This document shows, in pieces, positions 1 through 6,847 of a stretch of 20,145 bases of DNA (its first letter is position 1; every line of letters starts with the position of its first letter). The stretch comes from an uncultured Terriglobus sp. (GTDB taxonomy: Bacteria > Acidobacteriota > Terriglobia > Terriglobales > Acidobacteriaceae): the NCBI GenBank assembly GCA_937871605.1, contig CALMRM010000293.1, forward strand, positions 38,824-58,968, written 5' to 3'. Below the pieces are notes generated by a model, which was given only the letters and a program-made list of their open reading frames with translations, ran no database searches and had not been told where the DNA came from. The position numbers were made by a program, and so were the translations under genes.

Positions 1-503
1 ATTACCAGCTCCACGTCGAGTGGAAGATCCCCGCGAGCATCACCGGCGAGAGCCAGGCGCGCGGCAACAGCGGCGTCTTTTTAGCTTCCGTAGGCCCGGG
101 TGACGACGGCTACGAGTTGCAGGTGCTGGATTCGTACAACAACCCCACCTACACCAACGGCATGCTCGGCAGCCTGTACAAGCAGGCCGTGCCGCTGGCC
201 AATGCGGCCCGCAAACCCGGCGAATGGTCAAGCTACGACATCGTCTGGACTGCGCCTCGCTTCAACGCGGATGGCACGGTAAAAACGCCTGCCTATGCCA
301 CCGTCTTTCTGAACGGCGTGCTGGTGGAGGACCACTTCCAACTGAAAGGGCAGACGCTCTACGTTGGCCAGCCTGCCTACAAGGTCCCCTACGAGACTGC
401 ACCCATCAAGCTGCAGGCACACGGCGACAAGAGCGAGCCGATCAGCTTCCGCAACATCTGGGTTCGCACTGTGACCCCGTGGACGGTGGAGCCCAGCAAG
501 TAG
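1..503 (+). CDS. DUF1080 family protein (3-keto-disaccharide hydrolase type), 5' end missing
   Basis: The frame is open from base 3 to the TAG at 501-503, so the gene starts before the window; about 166 C-terminal residues are present. The translation has the features of the DUF1080 / 3-keto-disaccharide hydrolase domain: an N-terminal strand with QLHVEWKIP, then RGNSGVFL, a YELQVLDSYNNPTY segment, a GEWSSYDIVWTAPRF segment and a final GDKSEPISFRNIWVR strand. The family has a concanavalin-like beta-sandwich; members are secreted or periplasmic and some hydrolyse 3-keto-glycosides. The signal peptide cannot be seen because the start is missing. It faces a Gfo/Idh/MocA oxidoreductase, a family often found beside DUF1080 genes. 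The family call is firm; the substrate is unknown. Confidence 0.88.
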   Translation, partial: YQLHVEWKIPASITGESQARGNSGVFLASVGPGDDGYELQVLDSYNNPTYTNGMLGSLYKQAVPLANAARKPGEWSSYDIVWTAPRFNADGTVKTPAYATVFLNGVLVEDHFQLKGQTLYVGQPAYKVPYETAPIKLQAHGDKSEPISFRNIWVRTVTPWTVEPSK

Positions 504-552
504 TGCCGGATCTTTCGTCCTGACTCGGCAACAGTTCCCTTCCTGCGTCTGC

Positions 553-576
553 CCTCCCGTAGCGCAGCGGACGGAT
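553..576 (-). repeat. REP-like palindromic repeat, degenerate inverted copy
   Basis: Read on the minus strand this segment (ATCCGTCCGCTGCGCTACGG followed by GAGG) matches the copy at 704-728 at roughly 20 of 25 positions by eye. The two copies face each other about 130 bases apart, as in paired REP elements. Confidence 0.5.
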
Positions 577-696
577 TTGCAATTCTGCCGATACATGCAC
601 CCTGCTGCATGAAGACACCGCCGCTGAAGCTTCGCGCAGGGCGCGAACGGGTGCAGTGTGCCCGACGGACCACAACTCTGCTGGCGGGCATGCACA

Positions 697-759
697 CATG
701 CAGATCCCTCCGCTACGCTGCGGGATGACAAGCGCAAGGCGCGGCGGAATGACAGGCAG
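697..759 (+). repeat. REP-like intergenic repeat, copy 1
   Basis: The core at 704-725 is an imperfect palindrome with ATCCC/GGGAT ends. It is preceded by ACATGCAG and followed by GACA, and the sequence then continues with a GCGGCGGAATGACAGGCAGGG segment that repeats the ATGACA motif. The same ACATGCAGATCCCT...GCTGCGGGATGACA arrangement recurs at 14089-14118. From memory, dispersed intergenic sequences of this kind are common in Terriglobia genomes. Confidence 0.55.
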
Positions 760-860
760 GGAGTGCTGCGGGCTGGCAGCGTAGATCGTTGCGGAAGAAC
801 AGGAAGTTGGCACGTTTGTGAAAGAAGCCTGTGCCGGCGACAACCCACGTTGCAAATGAA

Positions 861-893
861 GCGGACCGCGACAGACGTCATGCCGCGGTCCGC
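861..893 (-). terminator. Intrinsic terminator-like hairpin after the Gfo/Idh/MocA gene
   Basis: There is a perfect 10-bp stem (GCGGACCGCG at 861-870 and CGCGGTCCGC at 884-893) with a 13-base loop. On the minus strand it is followed by TTCATTT, a moderate T tract, and lies 22 bases past the stop of the minus-strand gene. The plus side also has CTTTGCTCTTTCTT, so it could act for both convergent genes. Confidence 0.65.
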
Positions 894-915
894 CTTTGCT
901 CTTTCTTGCCTTGGT

Positions 916-2262
916 TCAGCCTTTCAACTTCATCGCCACCGGATCCCAGTGCACCACAGTGCCCTTCTCCATGCTGAGCATGCTTAGGAGCGCTGCACCC
1001 GCGGCACGGTAGCCGAACGTGGCATCTTCCACCGGCTGCTGCCGGGTGCGTACGGAGTTGAAGAAATTACGGAAATGGTCCACCACGTCGTCGTAGCCAC
1101 GCGGTGCGTGATAGGTCTCCAGCTTGGTATCTGTTAAGGCACTCGTCCGGCGCTTGTAGTCCTCCGAATATTTCTGGGCGTACTGCTCCACAAGCTGCTT
1201 CTGCATGGCAGCCGTAAAGCTGCCGACGCTGTAGCCGGGCCCAAGCTCGCGCGGGACGCGATTGACCGTCACGCCACCGCCGGTAATCTCCATTGTGCCT
1301 TCGCTGCCGGTAAAGGTGAAGCCCTCACCCTCCTCGCCGCCATCCACAAAGTTCACACGGAGATCCAGGTTCCAGTCGCCATAGTCGAACAGACCCATTA
1401 ACACGTCCGGCACATCACGGCCGTCCTTCCAGTAGCGCAGGCCACCTGTGGCGTAGGCGCGCGTCGGTCCAAGTGCGCCGGTAATGAAGTGCGTGCCGGT
1501 AAACAGGTGCACAAACAGGTCGCCGGCAACGCCCGTGCCATAGTCCTTGAACTCACGCCACTGGAAGAATCGCTGCGGGTCCCACGGGTGCTTGGGCGCG
1601 GAGCCCTCAAAGCGGGGCCAGTCGCAGGTTTGCGGGTTGGCGTCGAGCGGAATGGTGTACTGCCACGCGCCCTGTGCGCTGTTACGGTCCCAGTGCGCCT
1701 GCACCATGTTCAGCTTGCCAATGGCACCGCTCTCAAAGAGCTCCTTGGCCTTGGCGTAGATCACGGAGGACACGCGCTGCGAACCCACCTGCAAAATGCG
1801 GTTGTACTTCTTCGCGCCCTCAATCATCAGCGGCCCGTCGGCGTACTCATGGATCATGGGCTTCTCGCAGTACACGTCCTTGCCTGCAGCCATGGCGTCC
1901 AGCGAGATCTGCCGGTGCCAATGGTCCGGCGCACCGATCACAACGGCATCGATGTCCTTGCGCGCAAGCAGTTCCTTGTAGTCGCGCGTGGTCTGGATGT
2001 CCGAGCCAAAGATCTCTTTACAGTGCGCCAGACGACCGTCGTAGCAGTCCGCGGCGGCCACCAGCTTCCAGCCGGGCACGGCCAGCGCCGCGCGGGTAAT
2101 GCTCTGGCCACGACCGCCAGCTCCAATCAGCGCGACCTGAATCTGATCGTTCGGACCAAAGGTGCGTGCCGGGGTCTGCGCCCACGGCGACACCAGCGGA
2201 ATCTGGGTGGCAGCGGCGGCAAGGCCCGCATGGCGTAAGAAGGTTCTGCGATTCAAGGTCAT
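916..2262 (-). CDS. Tat-exported Gfo/Idh/MocA family oxidoreductase
   Basis: The 448-residue protein is a predicted NAD(P)-dependent oxidoreductase of the Gfo/Idh/MocA family acting on sugars or sugar derivatives outside the cytoplasm. The N terminus has a twin-arginine signal (NRRTFLRHAG, residues 4-13) followed by an Ala-rich segment. The Rossmann motif GAGGRG is at 47-52 and the family's catalytic EKP motif, here CEKPM, at 132-136. The rest fits the usual C-terminal alpha/beta domain. The ATG at 2260-2262 is preceded by GGAG five bases upstream. It lies 29 bases after acpS on the same strand, so the two may be cotranscribed although they share no pathway. Exported members usually have a tightly bound cofactor and may work with DUF1080 hydrolases, one of which faces this gene. 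The substrate is unknown. Confidence 0.92.
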   Translation of the reverse strand: MTLNRRTFLRHAGLAAAATQIPLVSPWAQTPARTFGPNDQIQVALIGAGGRGQSITRAALAVPGWKLVAAADCYDGRLAHCKEIFGSDIQTTRDYKELLARKDIDAVVIGAPDHWHRQISLDAMAAGKDVYCEKPMIHEYADGPLMIEGAKKYNRILQVGSQRVSSVIYAKAKELFESGAIGKLNMVQAHWDRNSAQGAWQYTIPLDANPQTCDWPRFEGSAPKHPWDPQRFFQWREFKDYGTGVAGDLFVHLFTGTHFITGALGPTRAYATGGLRYWKDGRDVPDVLMGLFDYGDWNLDLRVNFVDGGEEGEGFTFTGSEGTMEITGGGVTVNRVPRELGPGYSVGSFTAAMQKQLVEQYAQKYSEDYKRRTSALTDTKLETYHAPRGYDDVVDHFRNFFNSVRTRQQPVEDATFGYRAAGAALLSMLSMEKGTVVHWDPVAMKLKG

Positions 2263-2291
2263 GCAAGCTCCATGGCAACAGTGCGGTCATT

Positions 2292-2696
2292 CTAAGCCAC
2301 CGTAGGTACGGCTGGCTCGTTCTCCATTACCACGGATGCGACCGCCACCTCGCGCCCGTGCGAGAGGCTCAGGTGCATCGCCGTAACGCCCATGGCTGCC
2401 GCACGCTCCGCCGCTCGGCCATGCAGCCGCAGGGCAGGCCGTCCACCCGGCAAGTGCACTACCTCAATGTCGTGCCAGCCCACGCCCCTGGCAATGCCGG
2501 TACCCAGTGCTTTCGCACCCGCCTCTTTGGCGGCAAAGCGAGCCGCAATGCTTTCTGCGGCATTGCGCCGCTTGCGTAGGCAGTACGCAGCTTCCGCCCC
2601 GGTGCAAATGCGCTTGAGAAAGCGGTCGCCATGGCGTTCCATAGCCAGCCGCACCCGGTCGATTTCACACACATCGATGCCTGTTCCCACGATCAT
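2292..2696 (-). CDS. acpS: Holo-[acyl-carrier-protein] synthase
   Basis: This 134-residue protein transfers 4'-phosphopantetheine from CoA to apo-acyl carrier protein, activating it for fatty-acid synthesis in the cytoplasm. The N-terminal IVGTGIDVCEIDRV (residues 2-15) contains the Mg-binding Asp8, and RFAAKEA (53-59) contains the conserved Glu58. The family's SLSH motif is near residue 112. The length is typical for AcpS (about 120-135). The frame is open further upstream, but the ATG at 2694-2696 is preceded by a perfect AGGAGG seven bases away and gives the family's normal N terminus. It is divergent from the plus-strand gene at 2806 and probably heads a two-gene transcript with the downstream oxidoreductase. 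Confidence 0.95.
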   Translation of the reverse strand: MIVGTGIDVCEIDRVRLAMERHGDRFLKRICTGAEAAYCLRKRRNAAESIAARFAAKEAGAKALGTGIARGVGWHDIEVVHLPGGRPALRLHGRAAERAAAMGVTAMHLSLSHGREVAVASVVMENEPAVPTVA

Positions 2697-2805
2697 GGCC
2701 CGCCCTCCTGTGATGCTCCGCTTTGGCTCAGATGGTACCTGTGCCAGCCCGTGCAGTTCTGCAACACTCCGCTTGGGCTGCGGCAAGGCAGCCGATAGGA
2801 AGGGT

Positions 2806-3201
2806 GTGAGCCAAGACGAACTGCAACTCGAACTGCACTTAGCTGCTTATTCCTACGTTGATCGCGCCAAGCTGCTGGCCGACCTGGGCACCGCCGTAGA
2901 CGGCGCAGGCGGATGGATGCTGGAGCGCCGCCAGATTTCACCGCACACCTTTGAAATGTGCGTGGAAGTGCAGCAGCAGTGCCTGCCTGAGCTCTACGCG
3001 GCCCTGCTGGGCGGTGGCCTGGAGCTGACCCGCGAAAGCCACCGCGTGCTGGCTGAGCGCTGCAACTGCTGTAATTACCTGCCCAGCCGCCGCGGGGCGT
3101 CCACCATTATGACCCTGCGCCTGGAAGTCCAGTTGCTGTCGGACTCGCAGCAGACAGCAAACCTTACGCCAGGTGCTTCCCTGCGTGCCGCTACCGCCTG
3201 A
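2806..3201 (+). CDS. Uncharacterised protein with a Cys cluster
   Basis: I do not recognise this family. The 131-residue frame starts at GTG (2806) with AGGA five bases upstream. The open frame extends much further 5', but that part lies opposite acpS and the divergent promoter region, so I reject it. The protein has no signal peptide or membrane helix. The pattern of an LELHL strand, helix, strand (HTFEMCVEV), helix (LPELYAALLGG) and late strand (TLRLEVQLL) suggests a small ferredoxin-like or ACT-like alpha/beta fold; this is inferred from the pattern only. Five cysteines occur at 52, 59, 86, 88 and 89, three of them in ERCNCCNYL, which could bind metal or form disulfides. The C terminus looks disordered. 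It lies 49 bases before the ABC ATPase gene. Confidence 0.72.
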   Translation: MSQDELQLELHLAAYSYVDRAKLLADLGTAVDGAGGWMLERRQISPHTFEMCVEVQQQCLPELYAALLGGGLELTRESHRVLAERCNCCNYLPSRRGASTIMTLRLEVQLLSDSQQTANLTPGASLRAATA

Positions 3202-3250
3202 TACACACCGCAGCCCGGCGGAGGCAGGGCACGATAGACTGATCTGGCCC

Positions 3251-3982
3251 ATGCCGCCCATCATTGTTGCCCGCCAGCTTGGCAAAACCTACCGTTCCGG
3301 CAAGATCGAAACCCATGCCCTGCGCGACGCCAGCTTTTCCGTGGACCGGGGCGAGTTCATCGCCATCGTCGGGCCATCCGGGTCGGGCAAATCGACCCTG
3401 TTCTACCTCCTGGGCGGCCTGACCAAAGCCACGGGCGGCTCCGTCACCATTGACGGCCTGGACTTCAACGGCCTGTCTGACGCGGAGCGCACCCGCAAAC
3501 GCGGCGAAAAAATCGGCTTTGTCTTCCAACGCTTCAACCTGTTGCCCACGCTGAGCGCGCGCGGCAATATTGAGCTGGCGCACAGCATCGCCGCGACGGG
3601 CAAGCCGTTCGACCACGCGCTCCTGGCCAAGCTGGCAGAGCTGCTCCGCATCGAGGCCCGGCTGGACAACCGGCCCAGCGAGCTCTCCGGCGGCGAACAA
3701 CAGCGGGTCGCCATCGCGCGCGCGCTCATCACCCGGCCGGCCATCATCCTGGCCGACGAGCCTACCGGCAACCTGGATTCCGAGAACTCCGACGCCGTTC
3801 TGGAGATGCTGCGCCATGCCTCGCGGGAGCTGGGCCAGACCGTGCTGATGATCACCCACAACCCGGAAGCCGCCGCAATCGCCGACCGCATCGTCTATGT
3901 GCGTGACGGTCGTCTGCACAGCACGCCACCCCCGCCGCGCGGGGAACCGAAGCCCCTGATCAGCTCGTTGCTGAGCGACTAA
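3251..3982 (+). CDS. ABC transporter ATP-binding protein, LolD/MacB type, without a permease partner
   Basis: The 243-residue protein has every ABC ATPase motif: Walker A GPSGSGKST (41-49), Q-loop around Gln93, signature LSGGEQQR (145-152), Walker B ILADEP (166-171) followed by TGNLD, and the switch His203. The sequence style (RQLGKTYRSG near the N terminus; LADEPTGNLDSENS) places it in the LolD/MacB/FtsE group, which powers lipoprotein release, macrolide or peptide export, or mechanotransmission. The ATG at 3251 gives the normal N terminus; no good Shine-Dalgarno is visible, with GGAGG only about 27 bases upstream. Such genes are nearly always followed by an FtsX/MacB permease, but here the next gene is a convergent, truncated bestrophin whose frame overlaps this 3' end by 23 bases. 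The partner may have been deleted or be elsewhere. Confidence 0.93.
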   Translation: MPPIIVARQLGKTYRSGKIETHALRDASFSVDRGEFIAIVGPSGSGKSTLFYLLGGLTKATGGSVTIDGLDFNGLSDAERTRKRGEKIGFVFQRFNLLPTLSARGNIELAHSIAATGKPFDHALLAKLAELLRIEARLDNRPSELSGGEQQRVAIARALITRPAIILADEPTGNLDSENSDAVLEMLRHASRELGQTVLMITHNPEAAAIADRIVYVRDGRLHSTPPPPRGEPKPLISSLLSD

Positions 3983-4427
3983 ACAGAGGTGCAACTGCTG
4001 CATTTGGAGGTGTATCGCGCGTCTCCAGCGGCGGCAAGCCTCGCAGCTGCTGGCGCAGGGCATGCACCCACGCTATCTGACGCATGACCAGGCGGCATTG
4101 CATGGCGCGCACGGCCTCGCGGTCACCCTCCTTTTGCGGAGCGGCCGACAGCACCTGCCGCGCCCACGAACGGGAGTTATTCACGATGCCGCCCCACAGC
4201 GTGCGCGCCTCCCACCAGCGGCCATAGCTGCTGTTGTTCCGAAACGCGACAATCAGGCCGACCGCCGAACCAAACAGCGTCAGAGGAATGTGCGGCAGCG
4301 CAATCCACTTCCACCCGAGCACCTGGAAGACCAGCACAATCGCCGCGTCATACAGAAACAGGAGCAACAGCGGCAAGCCGACATACGCAAGCAGGCGCCG
4401 CAGCTGTGGTGCCTGGGGAACGATCAT
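3960..4427 (-). pseudogene. Bestrophin family channel, truncated to its N-terminal half
   Basis: The 155-codon frame matches the first half of bacterial bestrophins (about 290-300 residues): TM1 near 14-36, TM2 near 45-62 ending in the family hallmark AFRNNSSYGRWWEARTLWG (61-79), and the following helix VMRQIAWVHALRQQLRG. Recognisable homology stops near residue 135 (about base 4022). The last 20 residues look unrelated and the final codons run antisense into the ABC ATPase gene. The C-terminal half, including later membrane helices needed for the pentameric channel, is absent. Its ATG overlaps the carbonic anhydrase stop codon (ATGA at 4424-4427), showing translational coupling. Bestrophins conduct anions including bicarbonate. 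I call it a pseudogene or remnant; a shortened but expressed protein cannot be excluded. Confidence 0.78.
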
Positions 4428-5101
4428 GCGAGAGCCCCAACCGGCTGCGGCGTGGCCGCGGCACGCTCACGGACGGAGACAAAGCGATCTTCCGCCTCCT
4501 CGTACATGCGCACGTCGCCATGCTGAATGTCGTAGACCCAACCAGACACGGTGAGCGCACCGCGCGCAATGGCAGCCGCTACCGACGGGTGCGTGCGCAG
4601 ATGCTGCATCTGCAAGATCACATTCTGCTCCGTCACTGTCTTCAGCGTGGCCTCGCCGCCGTCTACCGTTGCGGCTGCGCGCTTGGCCGCGTCAGCGTTG
4701 CGCAGCCAGCTTTTTACCGTGGGCATGCTGTCCAGCGCACCGGGTTGGGCGAGCATGCCTTTCATGGCACCGCAGTCCGTGTGGCCGCAGATCACGGCAT
4801 GTTGCACACCCAGCGCGTCTACCGCATATTCGATCACGGCGCTCACGCCACCCAGCACCTCACCGTACGGCGGCACCATGTTGCCGATGTTGCGTGTCAC
4901 AAAAATCTGGCCTGGGCCGCTCTGCGTTAGGGCTTCCGGGTCGATGCGCGAATCGGCGCAGGTAATCAGCAGGGTGTGAGGCTTTTGCGGGTTCTGGGCC
5001 GCGTATTCGTACTCGTGCTGCCGCGCCGGGTAAACGTCCCGCTGAAAGCGCAGGATCCCTTCGGTCAAGAGTTGTACTGCTCTGTCCTGATGTTCGGCCA
5101 T
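4424..5101 (-). CDS. Beta-class carbonic anhydrase
   Basis: The 225-residue enzyme interconverts CO2 and bicarbonate, probably in the cytoplasm. The zinc ligands are visible as Cys48 in TCADSR and His107/Cys110 in CGHTDCGAMKG; the Asp50/Arg52 dyad is intact. VTRNIGNMVPPYG (68-80) is the usual strand and loop of the family. I chose the ATG at 5099-5101 because AAGGAG lies six bases upstream; the longer open frame adds 30 residues of unlikely sequence. A TATACAGT element on the minus strand near 5132-5139 would give a short leader of about 24 bases. The stop codon overlaps the bestrophin start by four bases, so the two were built as a coupled pair. There is no signal peptide. Confidence 0.94.
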   Translation of the reverse strand: MAEHQDRAVQLLTEGILRFQRDVYPARQHEYEYAAQNPQKPHTLLITCADSRIDPEALTQSGPGQIFVTRNIGNMVPPYGEVLGGVSAVIEYAVDALGVQHAVICGHTDCGAMKGMLAQPGALDSMPTVKSWLRNADAAKRAAATVDGGEATLKTVTEQNVILQMQHLRTHPSVAAAIARGALTVSGWVYDIQHGDVRMYEEAEDRFVSVRERAAATPQPVGALA

Positions 5102-5323
5102 GTTTGTCTCCTTGCTGAACCTCACCCTTGACTGTATACGGGCCGTTTCGCGGGACGAGGGTGCACAATCTGCGTGCGTTGCCGCTAGCATAGGAGGTAG
5201 TGCTGTGCCTAGCCGGGTACCGTCAGCAACAGAGTGGCACCTTTCTGGTTCTAAGCCTCTGACTGCAATTTATCGGACGGCGTTGGTGCAGAGCTTGACC
5301 CGTAACGTGCACAAGGAGATACC
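5102..5323. promoter_or_regulatory. Divergent promoter region, carbonic anhydrase and ferritin-like gene
   Basis: These 222 bases separate two divergent genes. For the minus strand a -10-like TATACA lies at about 5134-5139 with no clear -35. For the plus strand I see no convincing sigma-70 pair; the Shine-Dalgarno AAGGAGAT at 5313-5320 is clear. Confidence 0.35.
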
Positions 5324-6256
5324 ATGGCAGCTTCCTCAAATTCAGCCGTTCGCCAAACCAGCACGCCGAGCGTGCCGCGCAGCCCACTGCAGCGCCTGGC
5401 GAACCGTCGCAGCTTTCTGGCCGGTGCCGGGGCCGTAAGCGCGCTGGCCGCGGGTGCTGCCGTCCTGGGCTGCAGCGATGCCACCCTGCCCTACGTGGAT
5501 GCTGCCTCACAGCCGGAGATCGATGTGTTGAACTTCGCGCTCAACCTGGAGTACCTGGAAGCCACGTTCTACAGCTATATCGTGACCGGTAAGGACCTGG
5601 ATAGCGCGTACACCGGCGGCGGCCCGTCGCCCACCGGAGCACCGGCGCAGATCACCTTCCCCAGCCAGCAGGTGAATGACTTATTTGCGGAAATCCTGTT
5701 TGACGAGACGGCCCACGTCGCTGCCCTGCGCACGGCCCTGGGCCAGGTCGCCGTTGCGCGACCGCAGCTTAACCTGGGCGCGATCACGCCGGTAAGCGGG
5801 AGCAACTACCTGCAAGTGGCGCGGCTGTTTGAAGATGTGGGCGTGACCGCATACGCTGGTGCCGCTGCCAGCCTGACGGGCACCAACGCGACCGCCGCCG
5901 CGCAGATTTTGGCCGTGGAAGGCTTCCACACCGGTGCGCTTCGTTTGCTGGCGATCCAACAAAATGCTGCCTACCCGAGCAGTTTGGCTGGTTACGTTCC
6001 CGCAGACGGCTACGACATCAAGCCTGCGGACCCGGGTACGGTGGCGCTGGCAGAGGCCGGGCCTACCACCGCAGCCGGGGGCTTCTTTGCGACGCTGGCG
6101 AACGGCACAGTGGGCCAGACCAACAGCTACAACGGCTTTGCCTTTCAGCGGACGGCCTCGCAGGTGCTTGCGATTGTGTACGGCAATGCAACCTCAGGTA
6201 CGGCGAAAGGTGCATTCTTCCCGAATGGAGTCAACGGAAACATTGTCACCGTATAA
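5324..6256 (+). CDS. Tat-exported ferritin-like domain protein
   Basis: The 310-residue protein begins with a twin-arginine signal (NRRSFLAGAG, residues 27-36) and a VLGC motif at 47-50 that may be a lipobox, so it may be a Tat-exported lipoprotein. The body fits the ferritin-like domain PF13668: helix 1 with LNLEYLEATFYSY (Glu76, Glu79), helix 2 with ETAH (Glu128, His131), helix 3 with LFEDVG (Glu170) and helix 4 with EGFH (Glu199, His202). Together these are the ligands expected for a di-iron or di-manganese site. Family members are often linked to stress or desiccation and their reaction is mostly unknown. AAGGAGAT lies close before the ATG. A lipoprotein gene follows 39 bases downstream, probably in the same transcript. 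Confidence 0.88.
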   Translation: MAASSNSAVRQTSTPSVPRSPLQRLANRRSFLAGAGAVSALAAGAAVLGCSDATLPYVDAASQPEIDVLNFALNLEYLEATFYSYIVTGKDLDSAYTGGGPSPTGAPAQITFPSQQVNDLFAEILFDETAHVAALRTALGQVAVARPQLNLGAITPVSGSNYLQVARLFEDVGVTAYAGAAASLTGTNATAAAQILAVEGFHTGALRLLAIQQNAAYPSSLAGYVPADGYDIKPADPGTVALAEAGPTTAAGGFFATLANGTVGQTNSYNGFAFQRTASQVLAIVYGNATSGTAKGAFFPNGVNGNIVTV

Positions 6257-6295
6257 GCTGCAAGTGGCGCTGAAGAAAGTTAGGCTCTCCTACCC

Positions 6296-6829
6296 GTGAA
6301 CGCTCGATTGCTTATTGCTGTACCCGTTCTGGCACTCCCGCTGCTGGCAGGTTGCCGCTCGACCCCAAACTCCCCAACTTCGGGTCTCAACGCGCAAGAG
6401 CGTGTGGACGACGCGCGGCGCGACCTGTCCCGCATCCCTCCGCCCTCAAAGAACCTGTACATGTCAGTAAATAGCCTGAGTGAGTGGCAAAATCCGTCGC
6501 TAACGGTGCAGCAGAAGATGATTTCCCTGCACGTGCTGATGCCGGATGCCAACCCGTCGGACCTGGGCAAGGGCACCATGCTGCGACCGGAAGCGGCACG
6601 CAGGCAGGTGTTGAATATCGACCCGGCCAACCTGGCAGAGGCGCTGAACGCCATTCCGCAGGAAGCCTGGCCGTATGGGCGCGTGGTGGCCATTGAGGAA
6701 GCGCACGATGCACCCGCGTCTGCGCAACCCGAACTCCGGCGCACCATCGAAAAAGCTGTCGATGTGCTACAAACCATTGGCGTTGTCGCCGACGAGTGGA
6801 ACAACGACAAGCCGGTCGGGGTTCGCTGA
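6296..6829 (+). CDS. Putative lipoprotein of unknown function
   Basis: The 177-residue protein starts at GTG (6296) and carries a short lipoprotein signal ending in LLAGC, with the lipidated Cys at residue 20. The mature part is polar, has no further Cys, and is predicted helical (for example LTVQQKMISLHVLMP and the C-terminal LRRTIEKAVDVLQTIG). I do not recognise a domain. Only weak purine-rich sequence precedes the start, consistent with translation coupled to the ferritin-like gene 39 bases upstream. It converges with the M23 peptidase gene, whose stop is only 18 bases away. An envelope location is likely; the function is unknown. Confidence 0.78.
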   Translation: MNARLLIAVPVLALPLLAGCRSTPNSPTSGLNAQERVDDARRDLSRIPPPSKNLYMSVNSLSEWQNPSLTVQQKMISLHVLMPDANPSDLGKGTMLRPEAARRQVLNIDPANLAEALNAIPQEAWPYGRVVAIEEAHDAPASAQPELRRTIEKAVDVLQTIGVVADEWNNDKPVGVR

Positions 6830-6847
6830 CGGCCTCCCTTCAAACGA

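Larger units (their letters stand above)
504..915. other. Intergenic region with REP-like inverted repeats and a terminator
   Basis: This 412-base stretch between two convergent genes has no reading frame I would support; the frames that cross it are rich in Arg, Cys and Pro and look non-coding. It holds a degenerate inverted pair of a short palindromic repeat (553-576 and 704-728) and a strong hairpin at 861-893 next to the minus-strand gene end. A small inverted repeat, ATGCA-ccctgc-TGCAT, lies near 595-610. Confidence 0.6.

Noticed and set aside
2392..2805. A long plus-strand open frame extending the 2806 gene 138 codons upstream
   Set aside because: It lies mostly antisense to acpS, is rich in Arg, Ser and Ala in the way of a shadow frame, and a GTG with a ribosome site explains the real start.
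5235..5250. TGGCAC followed by TGGTT, resembling a sigma-54 promoter
   Set aside because: The -12 element does not contain the required GC at the right spacing, so the match is too weak.
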